Shown: one piece after another, positions 45,510 through 57,000 of the stretch
Position numbering within the stretch: the first letter of the stretch is position 1
Layout of the letters: every line of letters begins with the position of its first letter
Assembly: GCF_020283565.1 (NCBI RefSeq)
Contig: NC_060063.1
Coordinates: 42,368,856 to 42,432,855 of the forward strand
Direction of reading: 5' to 3'
DNA from: Trifolium pratense
Taxonomy: Eukaryota; Streptophyta; Magnoliopsida; Fabales; Fabaceae
DNA: 64,000 nt
Notes under the pieces: generated by a model
What the model was told of the DNA's origin: nothing
What the model saw: only the letters and a program-made list of their open reading frames with translations
Database searches by the model: none
Translations under genes and position numbers: made by a program

Positions 45510-47660
45510 CTACTCTCGAGTGTTGTACCGTCTCCCTCTACCCCGCTTAAGTCGCCGACACGTCAAAACAGGGTTAAGCAAATTCAAAATCCTCCGCAAA
45601 GTACCATGAACAGGAGTTCCTTCCACCGCCTCACCTTCGCGAAGTGACCTCTCCACCTCATCCCTAACACCACGGCATACCTGAAGCATGTTAGGGTCAT
45701 TCCTTGCTTCCGCGGCCTCTATCAACACCTCTAAGTTAGGTGGCCTTGGTGGTGACGCCGGAGCTTGTACGGGTCGCATAACTGGATGCGACACTTTGTA
45801 AAACCATGTCATGTATCCAGGTTCATGGTCCCATGCGCTAACCACAGCCTGACCCCTCATCTCTTCAGCAATCATCCTCAAATCCAACTCCTCCATAAAA
45901 ACACGATCAATCTCACATAGGCTCATCCCCGGAGTCGCAGACAAATCCGGTTTTCTAGGAATGCCTTGGACATGTTTAAATTGTCTAAGCACGCGTTCAG
46001 GCAAATGCTTTGCTTTCAAATTACCACATCTCAACCATCCAGAAAACCAGCATGAATTTATCAAAGGGCGGACGTGTCGGTGATCATCATATGGACTGAA
46101 TACGCAGTCGTACGTCTGAATATTATCCAAACTGTTTCTATAGCTACTTGGTTCCCTATGTCCAGCTCCGGGAACAAACTTTGCATTTCGAGGCATGCCC
46201 TCAGAATAGATAGGATCCTGCGCCCACACGCTAAGTCCCGGAAAATGAGAAATTATCCAGCCCTGAAAGCATGACAAACAAGTTTCATTATATTGACGGA
46301 CATTACGTATCATACATGTTGAATAATTTTCGTAAGCGCACGTTTATGTTACCTGAAGCAAAGACATGTACCCAGCCATCTGATTCACTGTCACCAAACA
46401 CGCATCATCCAGATAATGTTGCAAATGAACCAGAGCAGCAGCACCCCAATTCCATTCACGGACAGCCGACAAATCCTGAAAATACTGCAGGTATACTACG
46501 TCCACGTAGTAACTGCTTTTGTTGCTAAATATGGTACAACAGACCAAAAATAGCAAGAAAGCCCGTATGGACCTGTCCCTATACAGCTTAATCTCATGCG
46601 CCGACTTACCTTCAGCAACAGCTTTATCAGCTAATCCGTGGTTAACACTATAGATATCCTCCACGTCAGAATGCTTCAGATGGAGCCCGTTCATTTTGGC
46701 AAAATGACCCATAACAACATTCCGATCAACTCCTAGAAATGAATTAACCATGTCATCCGCTTCATCCCTTGACATTTTGCCATGGTTCAGAAACTTTCCC
46801 TCGATCGGAATATGCAACAGACACTGGACATCGTCCAATGTGATGGCCAGCTCACCCAATGGAATGTGGAATGAACTCGTCTCCGTATGTCATCTTTCAA
46901 CAAATGCCCAGAGGAGCCCGTAGTCAAGCACGCTAAAATTAGTCCGGGTAAGCGGCTCCAAACCCGATGCTTCAACCACATCCCAAAACCATCTGTCCGT
47001 GCGGCGGGACGGTTTTTGTATATTAATAACTTTTTTTCCGCTGGCGATGCAACATAAATTTACCGCTAAAATCTGAAAAATTCAAATAGCACAAAAAATT
47101 ATCGAGCTAACGTAATCACAACATTTTTAATAAAATAATCGTCGTATTTTAAATTGGTTTACCTCTTTGTCATTTGGGTCTGCATACCATATCGGAATAG
47201 CCATATGCTTATCGTACTCCGTTAACAAGGACAAATCCGTCGGTCCTCCTCCAAAACCTACTTCATCATCATTACGTGAACACTTTGGTGGTTTTCGGCG
47301 TACTGGTTTGCGCCGTTGTTGTCGAGGTGGTTGTTGCGGTGGGTCTTGCGGTTCATCTTGCGGTGAGTGTTGCGGTGAGACTTGTGGTGAGACTTGTGGT
47401 GATCCAAGATCATCATAATCAAAACACGCATTTAAAAATTGGTCGGCATCAAATTCATCTTGCACCACCAATGATTGTCCTAGACGTGTCCGTCCACGTG
47501 TATGCGACCCACCCGCCTCGGCATCATGTGTACCTTGCCCCGGAGTTGGTCCTTTGCGACGACCTCGTTTGGACGGATGATTTGCAGCAAGCTCTCTACG
47601 AGCGGAAGCATGTGCATTGATTGCCTTTCCATGCCTACCCCTAGGTAGATTTTCTTCCAT
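45510..47660 (-). pseudogene. PMD gene 2, copy 2, nonsense mutation
   Basis: Exons 47660-47163, 47072-46353 and 46262-45510 match copy 1. A C-to-T change at 46890 turns the Trp of VERWHTETS into TGA in exon 2, cutting the PMD domain about 40% into the protein. A second difference gives Asp for Ala near 46757. The remaining frame 46859-46344 stays open, so the lesion is recent. Reinitiation there would lack the domain start. Confidence 0.8.
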
Positions 47661-48198
47661 ATCTATACATAGATAAATAAATTCACAGTCAATACAAACA
47701 ATTAATCTATGATAAATTCATACTTATAATTCAATCGAACACATGATTCTTGCAACAATGGAAACATAATTCAAATGGAAACATGCATTCATATTCACTC
47801 GTACATTTTGACAAACACTTAGAGTACACTATAACTCAATTAGCTTCATATTCACATTTAACTCAATTAGCAACATTCATTCATGCTAGTATGTAACCAA
47901 TCTAACAACTAACCAATAATCAACGATTCAAACAACATAATCAACAATTTAACTCAATAATCAGATATTGAAATTTTGGAATTTTTATAGGGAAGAACAA
48001 AAAATGAATTTGAAATGTCATGGTGATGAGGAATGCATAGAATGACAAATAAAGGAAAGAAACTTACTTGATGAAATGTGATTTGAAGTTGGATGTTGAA
48101 GTTGGCCGCAAATGTGTAGAAGAAAGGAAGAGAGGAGTTTTGTGGTTTGTTTTTCAAAATAAAACGAACTTACTGAAATTGTTCATATGTAAGACAAC

Positions 48199-48356
48199 TT
48201 CGGTTAATATCAACCGAATCTATCCTTCGGTTAATATCCACCGACGCAACACTACATTCGGTTCGTGGATACCGAACGATGTCAACACCACGTTCGGTTC
48301 GCAGTTACCGAAATGTTTCAAGATGTCAAAAGACTTCGGTTTTTATAAACCGCAGT
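48199..48356. repeat. Palindrome array 5, copy 2
   Basis: Same units as 16384-16541, followed by the right terminus, which has lost one C relative to copy 1. Confidence 0.8.
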
Positions 48357-48425
48357 ACCCCCAAGGGTAAAAACGGAAATTCAGGGGGTATAAAAGAAAT
48401 GAGGGGGGTCGGGAGAGAAAACTTC

Positions 48426-48434
48426 AAACCAAAA
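48426..48434. repeat. 9-bp right flank of MULE copy 2, matching left flank of copy 1
   Basis: aaaccaaaa directly follows the copy 2 terminus and equals 4068-4076. It is read as one half of a possible target-site duplication around 4077-48425. Confidence 0.55.
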
Positions 48435-48523
48435 GCACTTGTGTAGGCTACTAAACAAGCAGAAAAGGCAAAACAGAAAACTACAAAACCTAGCAGCCAA
48501 TATATACTACAATCAATAACCCC

Positions 48524-49332
48524 TTAGGCAATTGCAACTTCAACTGTTTTTGATTTTGGAGGTGGAGTATGCTTCTCTACAGCCACAGTCAGAACACCAT
48601 TCTCACATTTAGCTGTGATTGCTGACACATTAGCATTCTCCGGTAAACGGAACTTCCTCAACAATTTCTGAGGTGCTCTTCTCTCCAGCCTAAGGTACTT
48701 GCATCCTTCATCTTCACCATCTTGTCGTTTCCTTTTTCCATTGCTCTTTATCACAAGTGTGTTCTCATCTTCAACTGTCACCTGCAATGCAATGCAGACA
48801 CATACAAGTTAACATAAAATTAGCACAACACTCCAATCAAAGTATAGGTTTGAATTAACTATGAATTTGACAGAATCACATTGTAACCACGTAAATTGTC
48901 ATTTTGACAAAAATTATACTTTAGAGCTTCAAAAAATTTACCGCGTCACAGTAAATTTACTGTGACACCGTAATTTTGTCTATGAACTCAATCATAGACA
49001 AACACACTGATTGTCATTTTGACAAAAATTATACTTTAGAGCTTCAAAAAATTTACCGCGTCACTCTGTGACACCGTAATTTTGTCTATGAACTCAATCA
49101 TAGACAAACACACTGTGATTTCAAACATGCACTAAGTACCTGAATTTCGGACTTGGAGAGGCCAGGAACATCCATGAAAAACATGTACTCCTTAGGAGTA
49201 TCCAAAATGTCAACTGGGATATTAGAAGCTCTTCTACTTTCATGATTCTCATGATTCCTAGAAGAAGTTTCATGAACATGGTTGAACAAATTGTTTACTA
49301 CACCACTCAAATCCATGTCAAACAAACTCATC
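48524..49332 (-). CDS. Class III cytosolic small heat-shock protein
   Basis: Two exons: 49332-49141 (64 codons) and 48781-48524 (TAA), about 149 residues (near 17 kDa). The intron has a GTACTT donor and a tgcag acceptor. The N-terminus [18 protein letters not shown] has no signal peptide. The alpha-crystallin domain runs from [20 protein letters not shown] through [12 protein letters not shown] to [12 protein letters not shown], and the intron splits it after SEIQ. The insertion of charged residues ([12 protein letters not shown]) is typical of class III (HSP17.4-III) proteins. As an ATP-independent chaperone it binds unfolding proteins in cytosol and nucleus during heat stress. The ATG at 49332 is used because the frame upstream lacks another ATG. 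The MULE copy 2 terminus lies only about 100 bases beyond its stop codon. Confidence 0.9.
48896..49114. repeat. Tandem duplication inside the heat-shock gene intron
   Basis: Two adjacent copies (48896-49010 and 49011-49114) beginning ttgtcattttgacaaaaatt. The first contains a palindrome cacagtaaatttactgtg, partly deleted in the second. Each ends with an inverted pair around tttgtctatga / tcatagacaaa. The repeat fills over half of the intron without touching the splice sites. Confidence 0.85.
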
Positions 49333-49419
49333 TTCAAAAGTAGATTTTTTTTGGGTAATTTGTGATGATTGATTGATGCTTAGAGGTGTTTGTTTGGTAA
49401 GAAGCTTTTATGTTTTGGA

Positions 49420-49488
49420 TATATATAAAAAGTGAGGTGAGTGAGTGAAGAGAAAGTTCGAGAGTGATTTCCCTATAATGTTCTGGAA
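49420..49488 (-). promoter_or_regulatory. Heat-shock promoter: TATA box and heat-shock elements
   Basis: On the minus strand a TATA box (tttatatata, 49420-49430) lies about 90 bases before the ATG. Further upstream, agaaagttcgaga (49451-49463) fits nGAAnnTTCnnGAn with exact spacing, and ttctggaa (49481-49488) gives two more inverted units. These are binding sites for heat-shock factors, in keeping with the gene. Confidence 0.7.
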
Positions 49489-49959
49489 ACATCTATGTCA
49501 AAATTTGGATGCTGATGTTGTTTTTCTGGATTATTGTGGAATCAAACACAAAGGTTCTAGTTTTTATGATTATATACGTGTCACACTCAGATAGCAATTT
49601 GTCATGCACTTTAATGTTACACATAAAATAAAATATAAAAATATAGAAAAATATGAGTTTTATATTTAAGAATTGATTTTTTTAGATTTCCCTTTTTCTT
49701 ATTCAAGGAATTGAAATTTACACTGTCATCACTCTTGTATTAACTTGAATACTGTGAGTTTATATAACTATTAACTTGGATGTTGTGAGTTTGTTCATAA
49801 ATTCGTCATTTTTGTTTTTAGCAGTATTAAATTTGTATGTGAATCTAATGTACTCTACTAATTTAAATGAATGAATATTTTTTAAAATTTTAATTAAAAA
49901 AAAAAACAATTTGAAGTGGTGGTGCCTCTTGTCTAAAGAATCAAACTAGTAATCCATAG

Positions 49960-50017
<58 letters not shown>

Positions 50018-50321
50018 ATTCTAGGGAATTTAGGTGGGCACAAAACAAATGAAGTTTTTTCTATATTTTACAAATCTATAACATACACTAGAAGATTATG
50101 ACCAAGTTGTTACCACATTGCAACCTACAATTTAACCACCTAAGGCTTCCCTTGATTAATATAAAAATGATCATCAACTAATCACTTAATCATTCATCTT
50201 CTGTGACACATTAAAATAAAATATCACCATAGAGGTCATTTTTACATGTCATAAAAATGATACAAGATATATATAGGACATCAACCTCACAATAATTTCT
50301 CCCTTTAGGAATAGATGCAAC
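49489..50321. other. Spacer between divergent heat-shock and P450 genes
   Basis: AT-rich shared upstream region with no other gene. It contains a microsatellite at 49966-50017, (TA)n followed by (TG)n, and a TATA-like gatatatatagg at 50266-50277 about 50 bases before the P450 start. Confidence 0.6.
49966..50017. repeat. Compound (TA)n(TG)n microsatellite
   Basis: About 15 TA units followed by about 9 TG units. Confidence 0.9.
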
Positions 50322-53300
50322 ATGGGAGGGTTAGTGATATTGATATGCATGGTTGTTTCATGGATATTCATACATAGATGGAGTCAAAGGAACAAAAAAG
50401 GTCCCAAAACATGGCCCTTTCTTGGAGCTGCCATTGAACAATTGATGAACTATGATAGAATGCATGATTGGCTTGTTCAATATTTTTCCATGTCCAAAAC
50501 TGTTGTGGTCCCTATGCCATTCACAACTTATACTTACATTGCTGATCCTATTAATGTGGAACATGTACTTAAGACCAACTTCAATAATTATCCAAAGGTA
50601 ATGAATCCATTACTTATTTTGACATGTTTACCTGTTCTTGATTAAAATTGATTTTGTATCTAGAGTTAAAGTCTACTGATTTTGACATGTTTAGCTATTC
50701 TCGATTAATTTTGCGTCTAAACTTGATTTCCTCGTTAAATTTACATTAATGTACTATCAAAACATTGATCATTTTATCCAAGACATGGTTAATGAGTTAT
50801 CCCTAAGATAAATTGTTCGGGAGAACATAAGTTCGATTTTTGGTGGGAGCAATTCTTAGTCAGATTTTACTTATCTTGCGGCCAAACTCTTGACCTTCCT
50901 TAAAATCCAGAGGATTAATACAAAAAAAAAAATGATCATTTTCTTTTTTATTTGCATCATATTAATGTTTTTGATGGAAATATTTGTGAATGTAGGGTGA
51001 AGTGTATCATTCATATATGGAAGTTTTACTTGGACATGGAATATTTAATGTTGATGGAGAGCTTTGGAAGAAACAAAGGAAAACAGCTAGCTTAGAATTT
51101 GCATCAAGAAATTTGAGAGATTTCAGCACAAAAGTTTTCAAAGAGTATGCTTTAAAACTCTCATCCATTCTCAATCAAGCATCTTATCTCAACCAACAAA
51201 TAGACATGCAGGTGCTACAAAATACAAACATTTTTTTATCATATGCTTATATTATTATTTTTTATTGAAATTTTAAAATTTTATTGATGGTTCAAATGTG
51301 ATTATTATTTGTAGGAGTTATTGATGAGAATGACTTTAGACTCTATATGCAAAGTTGGTTTTGGAGTGGAAATTGGAACTTTAAATCCTAACTCACCAAA
51401 CAATTCTTTTGCTAAAGCTTTTGATACTGCTAATATTATTGTAACACTTCGTTTCATTGATCCTTTATGGAAAATTAAGAAAATTTTAAATCTTGGCTCA
51501 GAAGCACAACTTGACAAGAGCATCAAAATCATTGATGATTTTACTTACTCAGTTATTAGAACAAGAAAGGCAGAGATTGAGGATGCTAAAAAGAATGGCC
51601 AACAAAATCAGGTAATATATATAAATATCATAGAAATTATGTAACCAGAAATTGTAAGGATCGGTCAAATTAGTCCCTCAATAAATCAGTGTGTTAGTCT
51701 TTAAAATTGGTTATCAAAATATCATCATTTTAAGGCACTAATTTGCTATTTTGTAAGTTCGAAAGACTAAATTGCTCGACTTTTACAATTTTCAGGAACG
51801 AAATGTTGATTTACTCGTATAAATATCATTGAAACAATAATTGTAAGGGTGGGTGAAATAAGACCCTCAAGTTTGACTAAACCAGCATTTTAGTCCTTGT
51901 AACTGGTTATCGAATTATCAGCATTTTAAGATACTAATTTGCTAAATTTGAGAGATTAAACTGCTCGACTCTTACAATTTCAAAAACTAAAATGTTGATT
52001 TATTCATATAAATATCATAGAAACTATGTAATTAAAAATTGTAAGGCGCAGTAAATCAAACCTTTAAATATGCGATAAATCAATATTTTAGTCCTTAAAA
52101 CTGGTTATCAAATTTATCGGACTTTTGGAGGGCTAAATTCCTCGACCCTTATCATTTCAAGTACTGAAATGCTAGTTTATTCATATAAATATCATGGTAA
52201 CAATGTCACCTATTTTTGGTGTACAAAATCTAAGCTTACATACATATTAACATATAACTCATATCTTATTGAAAACAGATAAAAAATGATATATTATCAA
52301 GATTCATAGAATTGGGAGAAGACAATGCAAGTGACAAAAGTTTAAGAGATGTTGTTTTGAACTTTGTGATTGCTGGAAGAGACACAACTGCAACAACTCT
52401 ATCATGGGCTATATATATGGTGATGACACATTCTAATGTTGCTGAAAAACTTTACTTAGAGCTCAAAACTTTTGAGGAAAATCAAGCAAAAGAAGAAAAT
52501 GTTACATTGCCTCAATGTGATGACAATGATGACCTTGAATTGTTCAATCAAAGAGTAGTACAATTTTCAAAGCTATTGAATAAAGATTCATTAGAGAGAC
52601 TTCATTATTTGCATGCAGTCATAACTGAGACCTTAAGATTGTATCCAGCAGTTCCTCAGGTATGCATCTCTTACATTAATTCTAATTTTAAAAACATATA
52701 AAAATTAACCAGATGTTTCTCCCGAGCTTCCCCAGACTCCCCAACAAATGGTATGGAGCCGTGGTTCGGCTTAGTGGGGGAGTGGGAGTGGATCCTGGCG
52801 TTAACCCTCTGGTTCCCAGAGGAAGGGGTCCCGGTAATCTAGAGTTTAACCGGGAGGTAAGTAAAGCCAGGCCAATAATTATTCCGACAAAAAAAGTTTT
52901 CCGCCATGATTTAACTACTCACACTTAAAACTCAACAACTAATTCGGTACATATATTTTATTTGCAAAATAGAACATATTGAACATGGTAGTTTTGTAAT
53001 TAAATTAAAAACATCAAATGAAAACATAAAACAAATTTTCAAAACACATTGATCTTAAGATATTGCTTTTAATATACTTATTAATTAATGAGTAATGATG
53101 TTATTGTGCAAATTAATATCAATTATTGATTGTAGGATCCTAAGGGTGTGATGGAAGATGATGTGTTACCGGATGGTACAAAAATTAAAGCAGGGGGTAT
53201 GGTAACTTATGTTCCATATTCAATGGGAAGGATGGAGTATAATTGGGGGCCCAATGCTGCTTCATTTATACCTGAAAGATGGTTCAAAGATGGTGTCCTT

Positions 53301-54005
53301 AAAAATGAATCTCCATTCAAATTCACAGCTTTTCAGGTAAACAATTTAACCTATATTTTCTTAATTTATAACAATATTAGACTCCTCTTCAATGGAATAT
53401 AAGCAAAATTTAACCAAAAATAAGAATATGAAAAATTTTTAAAACTGTTTTAAATGAGAAGTTGTTTTGAGTAGTTTTTTTTAAAAGCTCACCTGTTAAA
53501 CCAATTGTCGTTAGTTGGTCCAGTGGTAATTGACGTTGGACTTGGTAAGGAGGACCACGATTCGATCCCGCAACTGCGATTGGGAAGAGGTTGGAATCCC
53601 TTGATGCCAGAACTGATCCCGAACCAGATTATGCGGTCTAGTGGGCCGGATACTGATCCCTCGTTAGTTTTTTTTTTTTTTCTAAATGAAATAATCACTT
53701 TTAGAATGTTATAAATTTAAAAAAAAATTAAGGATATAATAAAATACCTAAAAATTGGTTGAAATGATAAAATGTTTTGAGTAGCTTCTCTGCAATTTAT
53801 TTTAATTTTGATTTTGATTACACAGGCAGGGCCAAGGATATGTCTTGGTAAGGATTCTGCATATCTTCAAATGAGAATGGTGTTAGCAATTTTGTGCAGA
53901 TTTTACAAATTCAATTTGGTGCCTGGTCATCCAGTGAAGTACAGAATGATGACTATTTTATCAATGGCACATGGCTTGAAGCTTACCATAGAGAAACGTT
54001 CTTGA
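50322..54005 (+). CDS. CYP704C: Cytochrome P450, CYP704C type
   Basis: Six exons, all phase 0: 50322-50597, 50996-51211, 51315-51611, 52279-52659, 53136-53336 and 53826-54005, giving 516 residues, the full family length. An N-terminal anchor (LVILICMVVSWIFI) puts it in the ER membrane. Motifs in order: I-helix AGRDTTATTLSWAIY, ExxR in ETLRLYPAVPQ, FIPERWF, and the heme loop FQAGPRICLG with its Cys, split by the last intron after FQ, as is common in CYP86-clan genes. CYP704 enzymes belong to that clan, whose known members hydroxylate fatty acids, and CYP704B makes sporopollenin precursors; the substrate of the C subfamily is not certain. The gene looks intact, with repeats in introns 3, 4 and 5. 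Confidence 0.9.
51621..52200. repeat. Three tandem ~180-200 bp repeats in P450 intron 3
   Basis: The word ataaatatca returns at 51621, 51819, 52008 and 52185, each time followed by gaaa and aattgtaagg. Inside each unit gttatcaaa, cattttaag and ctaaattgctcgac-like words recur in the same order. The diverged triplication fills nearly all of the intron. Confidence 0.8.
52705..52905. mobile_element. GC-richer repeat insert in P450 intron 4
   Basis: The stretch from aaccagatgtttctcccgag to gaggtaagtaaagccaggcc is GC-rich against an AT-rich intron. It has the look of a dispersed legume retroposon, as it resembles repeats I have seen elsewhere. Its ends are not defined, and no target duplication was found. 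Confidence 0.4.
53500..53672 (+). mobile_element. tRNA-derived SINE in P450 intron 5
   Basis: It starts near gtcgttagttggtccagtgg (A-box-like), then has a B-box-like cgattcgatccc about 50 bases on. A tRNA-unrelated body follows (gaagaggttggaatcccttg, gaaccagattatgcggtcta) and a T-run ends the insert. Orientation is the same as the gene. Confidence 0.65.
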
Positions 54006-57000
54006 TATGTTCCATAACCTATGAGATCAAATATTGATGGGAAAATAAATTATGATTTGTAAGATTTTAAAATTATTATTACCAAGTTAGAAAAGTCAAA
54101 CTCAAAATTCAAGTCTATACAACAAATTTAAATTGTTTGATCTCGATTCAACAAATACATTTGAGCTAAATTTGTAAATGCATCATTTTTATTTTTATGA
54201 CATATGGATCTGAATTCCTATCCTGGAATTTGGTAGTAACTTATTTGGTTTGTTGAATATTAGTTGTCTATCTCAGTTGATAAAAATATCACATTATATA
54301 TATATATATATATATATAAATGTCTGAATTCAAATCTGAGATCCTCCACTTATTTACTTCAAATGATGAATTTATAGTCACCGACTACTTGACCAATACC
54401 ACAATACATTTTCAGTCATCGTTGAACATATATTATCATCTTTAAGTTCTTATTTCTTAACATTCATAAATAGATGACATAATAGGTAACTTAGCAGGAC
54501 AACATGAAACCAAATTAAGTGAAAGAACATCAAAGAATCTATTTGAAATAGCTTTTTTACAACTTATTTAATAGAAGTGGTTAACTTATTGGCTTAATCA
54601 TGTTCCCGTAAGTGTATCTCGGTTGTTACTAAAAATATTATTGAAAAGATAGGAGTTTGAATTTCGAATTCTCCACTTTTTCACAATTATAATATGAGTT
54701 TAATCACTAGACTACAAAAAAAAAAGTATAAATCATTTTAATTTCTTATTATTGGTAAAATTTTGGCTGTATACATTTTAAAAGTTTTTTCTTTTTGGTA
54801 CAATTAAAAGTTTTCTTTTCATTTAATAAAGTGAAAATCACTATTGAACTCATACATGCAACTGTGATGAAGTATCGGATTTGAACTCGGGTGAAGATGC
54901 CTAACTTGGCAATATTGGCATTGTCAATTGAGATAAAACTTATAGACAAAATGTTTCTTTCTTTTTTTCATCTAAAATTTTAATAATTGAGTCCTCTATA
55001 AAAAAATCATTTGGAAAATTAAATTATGGCTCTTCTTATATATAGGAAATCTTGGAGTTAAATCTGTAGTTTAATTTATGTGATAGATAGGACAAAAAAC
55101 AAACTGAAAAAGAATGCAATAAACGTTTTACATTAAAATACACATACAAAGATCAACAAAAGAAAGCAAATAAAAAATGTAAAAACACCAAGATGCATCA
55201 TGCATGTTAGTTGTTGACTATATGGCCATAATCACATGAAGAAGATTTGCCTCTAAAATACAATATCAGAATCATTATCCCAGTAAGTGTTTGATATTAT
55301 GTCTACTAATTAATTCTCAAACAGCATATATTCTCTGTTTAATATAATAAGCTTAGCTATTTAGTACTCCCTTATAATAAACCCTAGTCAATATAAGTTG
55401 AATGCTTTAATATATCATTTTTCATGGCACATGGCTTATAACTAGAAAATCTAGATGTGATCAACAAAGATTATTTGTTTTTATTCTCTCACTAATGGCA
55501 TAATAATAAGTGAAATTGGTCTTATAACTATAATTTGCATAATTTATTACCCTTTTATTTTCACTTATGTTAATCCTTAAACTTAATTGTTTATAACTGA
55601 AGTCCATGTTATTGTATTTTTTAGGTATTGTCCGTATGAGTTTTCACGATTTTGTCTTTTATAAAATACGTCTTGTTAGAATGAAGAATTTGAGTGTTGT
55701 TTTTATACTACTTTTAGTCTCAATAGCGAGAGACTATTTTGGTGTACAAGATCATTAATAACTGTGTAATTGGCAGACACATCACATTATATATATAAGG
55801 GTCGGGGTTTGAACGTCGAATACCCTACTTATTCACCTTAACAGTGAAATTTCTAGCCATCAGACTATTTGATAAAAAGACAAAAACAAAAAAAAACTAG
55901 AAAGTACAAGAATGTGCATTTTTTGTTATTGTTGAATTGAATTCACACATACACTAAGTACAAAGAAAACAAACTATCAAGTGTTTAATTAAGTGGTTTA
56001 AAATGTTCTATTCTAAAAATGGTTGAAAATTGACAACTTGTGTAACAAACATTATCTGCACTAAATAATTTCAATCCACATGATATATGATTTGATCCTA
56101 AAATTTAATGCATGATGGTCCAACTCCAAACCCCTAAGATTAATCTTGTCTTGGGATACACATCTCAATTTTCTTAAGCACATGATTAGCTAAGAAATAT
56201 TCTGTCAAAAATTTGGGACCATCTCTAAGAAGCCATCATTGGCGTGTATGAGAGTGACTTTGTCCATGTAACACATAATGAGAAAGGAGGTTGTTTGGTG
56301 GAAACACCAACATAGAAGTTTATGTGTCTAACATGTTGGCTTGCAAAACTAGTTTATGGTTTGTGGCAAATCACATTAAAAATCATGATTTTTGGAACTT
56401 TTGAACTATGACTCAAACCACAAGTCACAACAAATAGAAATCAGATAAGCCAATGAGCAACAAAAAGGAAGATTGTGCTAAAAAAAAAAATCTGAATCTA
56501 GCTTAACAAGGAACCTATATTGTACATAATAGATAAGCATGACAATTTTAATTACAATTGATCATGCTTATCAAACAATACAATAAATTTTTTTAAATGC
56601 AGTTCAACAATAAGAATTTTACTTCTTAAGGTGAATAAATGGAGAACATTAAATTCATAATATTATTTATAATTTTAAATTTGTTGATTTTTTTTTTATT
56701 ATGTGTCTATTTTTATTATTTGACACGAGCCTCCAAAAATTAAGAACTGGCCTTACCTTTACAGTTTACATTACAATATTTTTACCAACTAAATTATTTT
56801 AAATTATGTATCAATATACTTGAATTAATTAAAAAATATATATATTTGAATGAAAGATAAATGAATAACAAGCTGTGCCACTTACTCACAAAAATAATCA
56901 TATTTACCACAAAAGAAAATAGGTTAATATTGTTGTCTTTTGTGAAAACTTTATATTGAAAATTAAGTTGTACAAATGAATATAAGCAAATGCATGTAAG

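Larger units (their letters stand above)
37745..48425 (+). mobile_element. Left-truncated MULE copy 2
   Basis: Collinear with copy 1 from base 5917 to the right terminus, with only scattered substitutions and a few small indels in 10.7 kb. The indels are in poly-A/T runs, a 9-base loss in the acidic run of PMD gene 1, and one base in small gene 1. The left terminus and the first part of the transposase are missing. It joins gypsy integrase with at most a 1-base overlap (g at 37745), which looks like end-joining. The right terminus (gaagttttctctcccgaccc inverted) is intact and is followed by aaaccaaaa. Confidence 0.9.

Noticed and set aside
52713..52928. Open frame in P450 intron 4
   Set aside because: Lies within a GC-rich repeat and has no similarity to P450 or any family I know. 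The exon borders on both sides are clear.
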